From Lytechinus pictus (lineage: Eukaryota; Echinodermata; Echinoidea; Temnopleuroida; Toxopneustidae): 64,000 nt of DNA. A program made the translations under genes and the position numbers. Location: positions 32,044,001 to 32,108,000 of the forward strand of contig NC_087246.1 in NCBI RefSeq assembly GCF_037042905.1. The letters are read 5' to 3'. Each line of letters opens with the position of its first letter. The stretch's first letter is position 1. The notes below the pieces were generated by a model. That model did no database searches and had not been told where the DNA came from. It worked only from the letters and a program-made list of their open reading frames with translations. Of the stretch, positions 26,197-36,540 are shown piece after piece.

Positions 26197-26682
26197 ATAC
26201 CGGAAACGAAACAACGATGGACCAATAGGTTTTGAAATACGCCAAGTTGCAGTATGTAATATTTGGAAGGATTACCTTAAAAGATGTTTTTTCAGACGTT
26301 GTTTCAATGAGAAAACTATTTTCAGGGTGCTTTTTATCGGAAACTTGCAACCTAGTATAATGAGCGAGCCAATGAGCTGGAAAATCAATCTTTCAAATTT
26401 TAATCCAAATCTTTCAAAACTTAGCCAAGTATATTTCGATATACATTTCGCACTAAAGGAATATACTATTTTTCTTACGCTGATTTAAACCCGGGCTTTT
26501 ATTAAAGGGATACAAATCCCATTCCAAAAAGAAATCAAGAATCCAATGGTTCGAAAATTCATGCATATAGACCTACTACCTGAAATGGTTGAAATGAACA
26601 AAAATTAAGAGATGAATTCATTCTTAAAACCATGGAATTATTTGTTGTCATTCTATTTTCTTTCTTTGCATTGCTTGAATTG

Positions 26683-26844
26683 TAGGAGATAGCGCGAACG
26701 CAGATCTCCGCTATCATAAATTGTACGCCCGAGTTCCCCACGTTTGGGGGAATCGCAAGGTTCAGCAAGCCGGAGTGCAATGGCAAGCCTCGCCCTGGGG
26801 GTGCATCCTTCTTGATCAATGCGACCCCTGCGCCAGGTAAGTAT
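26683..26844 (-). ncRNA. U1 snRNA, copy 19 (consensus, diverged unit)
   Basis: The gene is identical to the array consensus even though its spacer carries many substitutions relative to the core. The candidate proximal element reads GATGTAAAG instead of GATATAAAG on the plus strand. The TCACATGA site and the 3' box are kept. Confidence 0.95.
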
Positions 26845-28087
26845 GCTTCAAATTCATCGGTCGCCGTACTTGATCAAATCTTATCTGCGATGTAAAGCAG
26901 TTAATCATCTCACTCTACAAAGAGAAAACAGTCACATGATTTGATGGGTCTGTAGATTTTTATTCAAATTTTGAGAATTAGAAACCTCAAATCTCTGTGT
27001 TACTCTCTGGAGCGAAATTAATGACGTATCCATGTAATTCAATGATTGAAGTTTAATAAACAGTACAAACTTGCACGCAAAATCTGAAAAAGTAAGGATA
27101 TGAATATTCATGAACTTGACAATACCTCTACTGACGTCGTAGATTATAATGACAAAAGCGTTACAACGATGAAAGCTTACTCGCATTCTGTTATAGGGTC
27201 AACCTTTTTCTTATTGGTCGTCATCATACTTTGGCAAAATCATACATTGATCTATTAAATATTTCGTAACAAAGATCTCTAGTTTGTAGCAGACCCTGAA
27301 TCTTTTGTCCCATTTTAGAATGAAATGTGTGATGCTTTAATATCTCAATAAAGTTACCATGATTATATATTTCCATATCAAGCGGAAAAAAAACACCACA
27401 AAGTTGAAACTAGCTCAGCCATTGAATAAGTCGTCAATAGCCTGAAAGTGACCCAAAGGAAATGACCATGCACCGTGATTTTTACCCATTTTTTGAAAAA
27501 AAAATGTGACGAGTACATTGGTTGGTTCATGCTGACGCTTTAAACGAGTTATTTTTTTTTAATTAAGAAGCGTAATGCAATTTTTTACCAGTAACTAATG
27601 TTCATACCGGAAACGAAACAACGATGGACCAATAGGTTTTAAAATACGCCAAGTTGCAGTATGTATTATTTGGAAGGACTACCTTAAAAGATGTTTTTTC
27701 AGACGTTGTTTCAATGAGAAAACTATTTTTAGGGTGTTTTTTATCGGAAACTTGCAACCTAGTATAATGAGTGAGCCAATTAGCTGGAAAATCAATCTTT
27801 CAAATTTTAATCCAAATCTTTCAAAACTTAGCCAAGTATATTTCGACATACATTTCGCACAAAAGGAATATACTATTTTTCTTACGCTGATTTAAACCCG
27901 AGCTTTTATTAAAGGGATAAAAATCCCATTCCAAAAAGAAATCAAGAATCCAATGGTTCGAAAATTCATGCATATAGACCTAATACCTGAAATGGTTGAA
28001 ATGAACAAAATTAAAAGATAATTCATTCTTAAAACCATGGAATTATTTGTTGTCATTCTATTTTCTTTCTTTGCATTGCTTGAATTG

Positions 28088-28249
28088 TAGGAGATAGCGC
28101 GGACGCAGATCTCCGCTATCATAAATTGTACGCCCGAGTTCCCCACGTTTGGGGGAATCGCAAGGTTCAGCAAGCCGGAGTGCAATGGCAAGCCTCGCCC
28201 TGGGGGTGCATCCTTCTTGATCAATGCGACCCCTGCGCCAGGTAAGTAT
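28088..28249 (-). ncRNA. U1 snRNA, copy 20 (U148C variant)
   Basis: Full length. U148C (position 28102) changes the UUCG tetraloop of stem-loop IV to UCCG. The change is shared with copy 22 through the dimer duplication. The upstream unit has the 330-bp spacer deletion and SINE-like insertion. Confidence 0.94.
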
Positions 28250-28540
28250 GCTTCCCATTCATCGGTCGCCGTACTTGATCAAATCTTATCTGCGATGTAA
28301 AGCAGTTAATCATCTCATTCTACAAAGATAAAACAGTCACATGATTTGATGGGTCTGTAGATTTTTATTCAAATTTTGAGAATTAGAATCCTCAAATCTC
28401 TGTGTTACTCTCTGGAGCGAAATTAATGACGTATCCATGTAATTCAATGATTTAAGTTTAATAAACAGTACAAATTTGCACGCAAAATCTGAAAAAGTAA
28501 GGATATGAATATTCATGAACTTGACAATACCTCTACTGAC

Positions 28541-28542
28541 GT
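28541..28542. other. Junction of about 330-bp spacer deletion, repeated at about 31170
   Basis: The spacer jumps from CTCTACTGACGT directly to GCACCGTGATTTTT. In core units these sequences are separated by roughly 330 bp. The same junction occurs 2,629 bp to the right. The deletion removes the TGACGTC site and part of the spacer upstream of copy 20, and likewise of copy 22, but leaves the proximal promoter intact. Confidence 0.85.
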
Positions 28543-28681
28543 GCACCGTGATTTTTACCCATTTTTCGAAAAGAAATGTGACGAAAAACATTGGTTGGTT
28601 CATGCTGACGCTTTAAACGAGTTATTTATTTTTAGTTAAGAAGCGTAATGCAACTTTTTACCAGTAACTAATGTTCATACC

Positions 28682-28825
28682 ACTTCCGGTAGGAAGTAAT
28701 TCCTTAAAAAGCTGTGTGCGCTATGAACGCCTAGCTTAGCCGGGTAATATAGGAGCGCCTTGAGCACCTAACAAGGTGGATATGTGCGCAATATAAATAC
28801 CCTATATTATTATTATTATTATATT
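28682..28825 (+). mobile_element. SINE-like insertion with (ATT)n tail, copy B
   Basis: Same 144-bp element as at 26053, in the same spacer site with the same ATACC duplications (28677-28681, 28826-28830). It was copied as part of the dimer and is not an independent insertion. Confidence 0.75.
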
Positions 28826-29311
28826 ATACCGGAAACGAAACAACGATGGACCAATAGGTTTTGAAATACGCCAAGTTGCAGTATGTAATATTTGGAAGGA
28901 TTACCTTAAAAGATGTTTTTTCAGACGTTGTTTCAATGAGAAAACTATTTTCAGGGTGCTTTTTATCGGAAACTTGCAACCTAGTATAATGAGCGAGCCA
29001 ATGAGCTGGAAAATCAATCTTTCAAATTTTAATCCAAATCTTTCAAAACTTAGCCAAGTATATTTCGATATACATTTCGCACTAAAGGAATATACTATTT
29101 TTCTTACGCTGATTTAAACCCGGGCTTTTATTAAAGGGATACAAATCCCATTCCAAAAAGAAATCAAGAATCCAATGGTTCGAAAATTCATGCATATAGA
29201 CCTACTACCTGAAATGGTTGAAATGAACAAAAATTAAGAGATGAATTCATTCTTAAAACCATGGAATTATTTGTTGTCATTCTATTTTCTTTCTTTGCAT
29301 TGCTTGAATTG

Positions 29312-29473
29312 TAGGAGATAGCGCGAACGCAGATCTCCGCTATCATAAATTGTACGCCCGAGTTCCCCACGTTTGGGGGAATCGCAAGGTTCAGCAAGCC
29401 GGAGTGCAATGGCAAGCCTCGCCCTGGGGGTGCATCCTTCTTGATCAATGCGACCCCTGCGCCAGGTAAGTAT
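29312..29473 (-). ncRNA. U1 snRNA, copy 21 (consensus, diverged unit)
   Basis: Gene identical to the array consensus; the unit is the second dimer's counterpart of copy 19. Promoter of the GATGTAAAG class. Confidence 0.95.
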
Positions 29474-30716
29474 GCTTCAAATTCATCGGTCGCCGTACTT
29501 GATCAAATCTTATCTGCGATGTAAAGCAGTTAATCATCTCACTCTACAAAGAGAAAACAGTCACATGATTTGATGGGTCTGTAGATTTTTATTCAAATTT
29601 TGAGAATTAGAAACCTCAAATCTCTGTGTTACTCTCTGGAGCGAAATTAATGACGTATCCATGTAATTCAATGATTGAAGTTTAATAAACAGTACAAACT
29701 TGCACGCAAAATCTGAAAAAGTAAGGATATGAATATTCATGAACTTGACAATACCTCTACTGACGTCGTAGATTATAATGACAAAAGCGTTACAACGATG
29801 AAAGCTTACTCGCATTCTGTTATAGGGTCAACCTTTTTCTTATTGGTCGTCATCATACTTTGGCAAAATCATACATTGATCTATTAAATATTTCGTAACA
29901 AAGATCTCTAGTTTGTAGCAGACCCTGAATCTTTTGTCCCATTTTAGAATGAAATGTGTGATGCTTTAATATCTCAATAAAGTTACCATGATTATATATT
30001 TCCATATCAAGCGGAAAAAAAACACCACAAAGTTGAAACTAGCTCAGCCATTGAATAAGTCGTCAATAGCCTGAAAGTGACCCAAAGGAAATGACCATGC
30101 ACCGTGATTTTTACCCATTTTTTGAAAAAAAAATGTGACGAGTACATTGGTTGGTTCATGCTGACGCTTTAAACGAGTTATTTTTTTTTAATTAAGAAGC
30201 GTAATGCAATTTTTTACCAGTAACTAATGTTCATACCGGAAACGAAACAACGATGGACCAATAGGTTTTAAAATACGCCAAGTTGCAGTATGTATTATTT
30301 GGAAGGACTACCTTAAAAGATGTTTTTTCAGACGTTGTTTCAATGAGAAAACTATTTTTAGGGTGTTTTTTATCGGAAACTTGCAACCTAGTATAATGAG
30401 TGAGCCAATTAGCTGGAAAATCAATCTTTCAAATTTTAATCCAAATCTTTCAAAACTTAGCCAAGTATATTTCGACATACATTTCGCACAAAAGGAATAT
30501 ACTATTTTTCTTACGCTGATTTAAACCCGAGCTTTTATTAAAGGGATAAAAATCCCATTCCAAAAAGAAATCAAGAATCCAATGGTTCGAAAATTCATGC
30601 ATATAGACCTAATACCTGAAATGGTTGAAATGAACAAAATTAAAAGATAATTCATTCTTAAAACCATGGAATTATTTGTTGTCATTCTATTTTCTTTCTT
30701 TGCATTGCTTGAATTG

Positions 30717-30878
30717 TAGGAGATAGCGCGGACGCAGATCTCCGCTATCATAAATTGTACGCCCGAGTTCCCCACGTTTGGGGGAATCGCAAGGTTCAGC
30801 AAGCCGGAGTGCAATGGCAAGCCTCGCCCTGGGGGTGCATCCTTCTTGATCAATGCGACCCCTGCGCCAGGTAAGTAT
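30717..30878 (-). ncRNA. U1 snRNA, copy 22 (U148C variant)
   Basis: Full length with the UUCG to UCCG change (position 30731) seen in copy 20. The 330-bp deletion and the third SINE-like insertion lie upstream of it. Confidence 0.94.
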
Positions 30879-31310
30879 GCTTCCCATTCATCGGTCGCCG
30901 TACTTGATCAAATCTTATCTGCGATGTAAAGCAGTTAATCATCTCATTCTACAAAGATAAAACAGTCACATGATTTGATGGGTCTGTAGATTTTTATTCA
31001 AATTTTGAGAATTAGAATCCTCAAATCTCTGTGTTACTCTCTGGAGCGAAATTAATGACGTATCCATGTAATTCAATGATTTAAGTTTAATAAACAGTAC
31101 AAATTTGCACGCAAAATCTGAAAAAGTAAGGATATGAATATTCATGAACTTGACAATACCTCTACTGACGTGCACCGTGATTTTTACCCATTTTTCGAAA
31201 AGAAATGTGACGAAAAACATTGGTTGGTTCATGCTGACGCTTTAAACGAGTTATTTATTTTTAGTTAAGAAGCGTAATGCAACTTTTTACCAGTAACTAA
31301 TGTTCATACC

Positions 31311-31454
31311 ACTTCCGGTAGGAAGTAATTCCTTAAAAAGCTGTGTGCGCTATGAACGCCTAGCTTAGCCGGGTAATATAGGAGCGCCTTGAGCACCTAA
31401 CAAGGTGGATATGTGCGCAATATAAATACCCTATATTATTATTATTATTATATT
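31311..31454 (+). mobile_element. SINE-like insertion with (ATT)n tail, copy C
   Basis: Third copy of the 144-bp element at the 2,629-bp dimer period, again flanked by ATACC (31306-31310, 31455-31459). Confidence 0.75.
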
Positions 31455-31940
31455 ATACCGGAAACGAAACAACGATGGACCAATAGGTTTTGAAATACGC
31501 CAAGTTGCAGTATGTAATATTTGGAAGGATTACCTTAAAAGATGTTTTTTCAGACGTTGTTTCAATGAGAAAACTATTTTCAGGGTGCTTTTTATCGGAA
31601 ACTTGCAACCTAGTATAATGAGCGAGCCAATGAGCTGGAAAATCAATCTTTCAAATTTTAATCCAAATCTTTCAAAACTTAGCCAAGTATATTTCGATAT
31701 ACATTTCGCACTAAAGGAATATACTATTTTTCTTACGCTGATTTAAACCCGGGCTTTTATTAAAGGGATACAAATCCCATTCCAAAAAGAAATCAAGAAT
31801 CCAATGGTTCGAAAATTCATGCATATAGACCTACTACCTGAAATGGTTGAAATGAACAAAAATTAAGAGATGAATTCATTCTTAAAACCATGGAATTATT
31901 TGTTGTCATTCTATTTTCTTTCTTTGCATTGCTTGAATTG

Positions 31941-32102
31941 TAGGAGATAGCGCGAACGCAGATCTCCGCTATCATAAATTATACGCCCGAGTTCCCCACG
32001 TTTGGGGGAATCGCAAGGTTCAGCAAGCCGGAGTGCAATGGCAAGCCTCGCCCTGGGGGTGCATCCTTCTTGATCAATGCGACCCCTGCGCCAGGTAAGT
32101 AT
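31941..32102 (-). ncRNA. U1 snRNA, copy 23 (C122U variant)
   Basis: Full length. C122U (position 31981) lies immediately before the Sm site AAUUUAU, which is intact. Promoter of the GATGTAAAG class. Confidence 0.94.
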
Positions 32103-33347
32103 GCTTCAAATTCATCGGTCGCCGTACTTGATCAAATCTTATCTGCGATGTAAAGCAGTTAATTATCTCACTCTACAAAGAGAAAACAGTCACATGATTT
32201 GATGGGTCTGTAGATTTTTATTCAAATTTTGAGAATTAGAAACCTCAAATCTCTGTGTTACTCTCTGGAGCGAAATTAATGACGTATCCATGTAATTCAA
32301 TGATTGAAGTTTAATAAACAGTACAAACTTGCACGCAAAATCTGAAAAAGTAAGGATATGAATATTCATGAACTTGACAATACCTCTACTGACGTCGTAG
32401 ATTATAATGACAAAAGCGTTACAACGATGAAAGCTTACTCGCATTCTGTTATAGGGTCAACCTTTTTCTTATTGGTCGTCATCATACTTTGGCAAAATCA
32501 TACATTGATCTATTAAATATCTCGTAACAAAGATCTCTAGTTTGTAGCAGACCCTGAATCTTTTGTCCCATTTTAGAATGAAATGTGTGATGCTTTAATA
32601 TCTCAATAAAGTTACCATGATTATATATTTCCATATCAAGCGGAAAAAAAACACCACAAAGTTGAAACTAGCTCAGCCATTAAATCAGTCGTCAATAGCC
32701 TGAAAGTGACCCAAAGGAAATGACCATGCACCGTGATTTTTACCCATTTTTTGAGAAAAAAAATGTGACGAGTACATTGGTTGGTTCATGCTGACGCTTT
32801 AAACGAGTTATTTTTTTTTAGTTAAGAAGCGTAATGCAACATTTTACCAGTAACTAATGTTCATACCGGAAACGAAACAACGATGGACCAATAGGTTTTA
32901 AAATACGCCAAGTTGCAGTATGTATTATTTGGAAGGATTACCTTAAAAGATGTTTTTTCAGACGTTGTTTCAATGAGAAAACTATTTTTAGGGTGCTTTT
33001 TATCGGAAACTTGCAACCTAGTATAATGAGCGAGCCAATTAGCTGGAAAATCAATCTTTCAAATTTTAATCCAAATCTTTCAAAACTTAGCCAGGTATAT
33101 TTCGACATACATTTCGCACTAAAGGAATATACTATTTTTCTTACGCTGATTTAAACCCGAGCTTTTATTAAAGGGATAGCAATCCCATTCCAAAAAGAAA
33201 TCAAGAATCCAATGGTTCGAAAATTCATGCATATAGACCTAATACCTGAAATGCTTGAAATGAACAAAATTAAGAGATGAATTCATTGTTAAAATCATGG
33301 AATTATTTGTTGTCATTCTATTTTCTTTCTTTGCATTGCTTGAATTG

Positions 33348-33509
33348 TAGGAGATAGCGCGAACGCAGATCTCCGCTATCATAAATTGTACGCCCGAGTT
33401 CCCCACGTTTGGGGGAATCGCAAGGTTCAGCAAGCCGGAGTGCAATGGCAAGCCTCGCCCTGGGGGTGCATCCTTCTTGATCAATGCGACCCCTGCGCCA
33501 GGTAAGTAT
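33348..33509 (-). ncRNA. U1 snRNA, copy 24 (consensus, outermost complete copy)
   Basis: Gene identical to the array consensus although this is the outermost complete unit and its spacer is clearly diverged. It has the 3' box, the GATGTAAAG proximal element (33554-33562) and the TCACATGA site (33597-33604) at the same -45/-53 and -88/-95 spacing as the core. This favours continued selection or conversion acting on the gene. Confidence 0.95.
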
Positions 33510-34139
33510 GCTCCGCTTTCATCGGTCGCCGTACTTGATCAAATCTTATCTGCGATGTAAAGCAGTTAAACATCTCACTCTTCAAAGAGAAAACAGTCAC
33601 ATGATTTGATGGGTCTGTAGAATTTATGGCAATTTTTGAGAATTAGAAACCTCAAATCTCTGTGTTACTCTCTGGAGCGAAGTAATGACGTATCCATGTA
33701 ATTCAATGATTTAAGTTTAATAAACAGTACAAACTTGCACGCAAAATCTGAAAAAGTAAGGATATGAATATTCATGAACTTGACAATACCTCTACTGATG
33801 TCGTAGATTATAATGACAAAAGCGTTACAACGATGAAAGCTTACTTGCATCCTGTTATAGGGTCAACCTTTTTTTTATTGGTCGTCATCATACTTTGGCA
33901 AAATCATACATTGATCTATTAAATATCTCGTAACAAAGATCTCTAGTTTGTAGCAGACCCTGAATCTTTTGTCCCATTTTAGAATGAAATGTGTGATGCT
34001 TTAATATCTCAATAAAGTTACCATGATTATATCTTTCCATAACAAGCGAAAAAAAAAAACACCACAAAGTTGAAACTAACTCAGCCATTGAATCATTTGT
34101 CAATAGCCTGAAAGTGACCTAAAGGAAATGGCCATGCAC

Positions 34140-34761
34140 CGTGATTTTTTACATTGGTTGGTTCATGCTGACGCTTTAAACGAGTTATTTATTTTTAGTT
34201 AAGAAGCGTAATGCAACTTTTTACCAGTAACTAATGTTCATACCGGAAACGAAACAACGATGGACCAATAGGTTTTGAAATACGCCAAGTTGCAGTATGT
34301 ATTATTTGGAAGGATTACCTTAAAAGATGTTTTTTCAGACGTTGTTTCAATAAGAAAACTATTTTCAGGGTGCTTTTTATCGGAAACTTGCAACCTAGTA
34401 TAATGAGCGAGCCAATTAGCTGGAAAATCAATCTTTCAAATTTTAATCCAAATCTTTCAAAACTTAGCCAAGTATATTTCGACATGCATTTCGCACATAA
34501 CAAACCCATTCCATAAAGCAATCAAGAATCCAATGGTTCGAAAATTCATTCATATAGACCTAATAACCTGAAATGATTGAAATCTTTCGTCTCATTTTAT
34601 AATGAAAATGTGTCATGCTTAATATCTCAATAAAATTACTATGATAATTTATTCTCATAGCCCCCCCCCAAAATACACCACATAGTTGAAACTTGTCCAG
34701 CAATTTCAACAGCCTAGATACTTCCTATTCGAAATGACTATCGCCTCACCAATGAAAATAT
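34140..34761 (-). pseudogene. Decayed, U1-less edge unit of the array
   Basis: Spacer sequence similar to the array continues but with several deletions: about 60 bp lost near 34148, about 90 bp lost near 34495, and a junction near 34585. There, sequence that normally precedes the U1 3' flank is joined directly to the TTTTGTCCCATTTTAGAATG spacer segment. This skips the whole U1 gene and its promoter. Similarity fades by about 34740. A C9 run (34661-34669) replaces the usual A-rich tract. Confidence 0.75.
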
Positions 34762-35600
34762 GGGGGGGGGGGCAAACATATCGTTTCGCCCCCCAATAAT
34801 TCCAGATGTGCAAAAATAAAATAAGATTGTAATGTTACACAGAAATCGGCAAGCGAGATTAAAATAAACGACTCGTTCTTTACTTAAAACCGTGCTCAAA
34901 ATGTCCGCTTTTCAGATTGGAATATAAACTTTTGTAGCTTGCACTTCCCGCTCGCATAATTTCTTTAGCAAAAACCCATACTTTTCATGATTAATTTAAA
35001 ATGGGTGAATAGAATGTCCCATTTTCAGTTCTAAACCTCAAAAGAATTCTCGCTTCGATTTGCAATAATCGTTTATTGGAAATAAATATTGTTATTTATT
35101 TAAAAAAAATTAAGCTGTCAATTTCTTTCAGATCGAAATATCAAAATGTTCAGCTCGCGCACTTCGCGCTCGCATCTATTGTTCTCTTAAATACCCATCT
35201 TAATCATTGGTACCAAAAAAGCTCAGAATATTAAGCTTTCAAGTCAGAATATAAATAAATTTCATCTCGCTCTCGGCACTCGCATTATCTGTGTAGTGAG
35301 ATATGTATCCTCCTCATGAGTCACCACAAACAGTCCTAAACAGGTACCTTTTTCCTGTGTTCAGGTCAGTATACTAAAATATTTCAGCTCGCACTTACAT
35401 TAATTTGTTGGTCTCTTTCTCATGAGTCATATATTATATATATATACATGTATATATATATGCCTATGTGTGTATGTGTGTGAGTGGGTGTGTGTTGGTG
35501 AGTTTGTTTGTTTTGTGTGATCGAGCGCCTTTGGAACGATTTTTCATGATTTTGCCCCCCCCCCCCAATCTGAAAAATGGATCGACGCCCCTGTTTGGGG
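34762..35600. repeat. Composite GC-motif interspersed repeat between a G-run and a C-run
   Basis: It is bounded by an 11-bp G-run (34762-34772) and a 12-bp C-run (35555-35566). Between them are four or five degenerate modules, each with a 'cagctcgcacttcgcgctcgcat'-like core (near 34940, 35055, 35155, 35275 and 35385), a preceding AATAT-rich stretch and a following 'catgagtc'-like end. It interrupts remnants of the U1 unit, so it probably inserted into the array edge. The family is not identified and no ORF is present. Confidence 0.5.
35431..35515. repeat. AT/GT microsatellite
   Basis: Alternating TATATA with a TACATGTATA core is followed by TGTG/TGAG-rich sequence. Simple repeat within the composite repeat. 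Confidence 0.85.
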
Positions 35601-35690
35601 TGATTTTATTATCTTTCTTTGCATTAGTTTAATTGTAGGAGATAGTGCGAAATCAAGAAATTAACGAATTCATGGATATACATTCATATC
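35601..35690 (-). pseudogene. Relic of U1 3' end and 3' flank
   Basis: The 3' flank and 3' box of the U1 unit (TCTTTCTTTGCATT on the plus strand) are followed by only the last 15 nt of U1 (35636-35650, one mismatch), then the similarity stops. Sequence after 35650 weakly resembles another part of the array unit (AATCAAGAA... AATTCATG). It is too short to be functional. It shows that array material once extended at least to here. Confidence 0.7.
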
Positions 35691-36270
35691 TAGATTTTTT
35701 TTATAAAATAAACATGTATTCTATATGTTGACTTTGCTGGCTTTCCATAGTTGCGATTGAATGGATCAATCGCAACTCTTTGTAAAGCGGGGCCCAGATC
35801 TCCACCTGCATAATTATATTAACAAATATCAACGATCAGGTAATCTAAATTGATGACATCTTTGAATATTATCATGAACAGTTTAATTCATGATGTTACA
35901 CGGCTTTTAGAAACAAATAAATGTTTACCATGTTAGGATCACGTTCTCGATTTACCTCTGATATCAACACTTTTCCCATGCCGTCTGCCTTATCACTCCT
36001 ATACTGAATTCAAAACGAGGCAATTATTCCCTTATGTCTATTTAAATGCGGTAAGTCTGTTTCGATGTAATCAGTTTGACTGATCACAATTCCTTTTTTT
36101 CGATCAATCACATCCTATCTACCCCATCGTCCTATAAAATGGGGAGTAAAACCAGGATAATCTTCTGAGGCTACATCGACACATTTTCACGGTTGAGGTT
36201 CTATATACACGGGCGCCACAATTATTGTCTTCTGATATTAGGAGCAGGATTGGGTGAAAGTAGGTATGTA
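35691..36270. other. Unique sequence, nothing recognised
   Basis: AT-rich sequence without a recognisable gene or repeat. A short self-complementary stretch near 35750-35775 (TTGCGATTGAATGGATCAATCGCAA) could form a hairpin. Confidence 0.5.
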
Positions 36271-36540
36271 GAGGTGCTGTGGCTCAGTGGATAAGTCTCT
36301 TGACTTTGAACCACAAGGTCTGGGGTTCGATTCCCACCGCTGCACTCGCATCCTTTGGCAAGGCGTTTATCTATATATATTTAACAATCTCCACACAGGT
36401 GTATTAAATGGGTGCCCGGCAGGAAAAAACATCCTTGAGTGCCCGGGCGTCCGATCAGGGTAGCCGTGCTAAAGCCGGAGTAATAGTATGCAACACTTAA
36501 AAACATTCAGTTGTGAAAGCGCTATATAAATTATTATTAT
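36271..36540 (+). mobile_element. tRNA-derived SINE
   Basis: A tRNA-like head carries an A-box-like GTGGCTCAGTGGATAAG and a B-box-like GGTTCGATTCC (internal RNA polymerase III promoter). A non-tRNA body follows, containing CCTTTGGCAAGGCG and GGGTGCCCGGCAGG, and the tail is GCGCTATATAAATTATTATTAT. This head-body-tail layout is typical of a SINE mobilised by a partner LINE. The anticodon arm pairs poorly, so a working tRNA is unlikely. No clear target-site duplication was seen. The family name is not known to me. Confidence 0.8.

Larger units (their letters stand above)
26053..33940 (-). repeat. Dimeric higher-order repeat, period 2,629 bp
   Basis: Beyond 26 kb the U1 units alternate between 1,405 and 1,224 bp, giving a 2,629-bp dimer: copies 19/20, 21/22 and 23/24. 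The 144-bp SINE-like insertion recurs at exactly this period (26053, 28682, 31311). The shorter interval also has a fixed spacer deletion of about 330 bp (junction near 28541 and 31170). The first two dimers appear identical to each other by eye. The third differs at scattered positions, lacks the deletion in its outer unit and is joined to the decayed edge. The insertion and deletion must predate the dimer amplification. Confidence 0.88.
1..34660 (-). repeat. Tandem array of about 1.4-kb U1 snRNA gene units
   Basis: Head-to-tail repeats, each with one minus-strand U1 snRNA gene and about 1,240 bp of AT-rich spacer. Successive U1 5' ends lie at 1392, 2784, 4189, 5598, 7003, 8409, 9814, 11222, 12627, 14033, 15438, 16845, 18252, 19657, 21063, 22474, 23881, 25288, 26844, 28249, 29473, 30878, 32102 and 33509. 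Spacing is 1,392-1,411 bp in the core. Beyond 25.3 kb it is 1,556, 1,405, 1,224, 1,405, 1,224 and 1,407 bp. The second unit is short because 15-20 bp is missing near 1985. The spacers hold no recognisable second gene. The left boundary is outside the window; the right boundary is a decay zone at about 34.1-34.8 kb. Tandem U1 repeats of this size are known in sea urchins, which supports an echinoderm origin by inference. Because units are nearly identical, copy number depends on correct assembly. Confidence 0.96.

Noticed and set aside
36271-36345. Possible tRNA gene
   Set aside because: A and B boxes are present but the anticodon stem pairs poorly, and the sequence continues into a SINE body and ATT tail.
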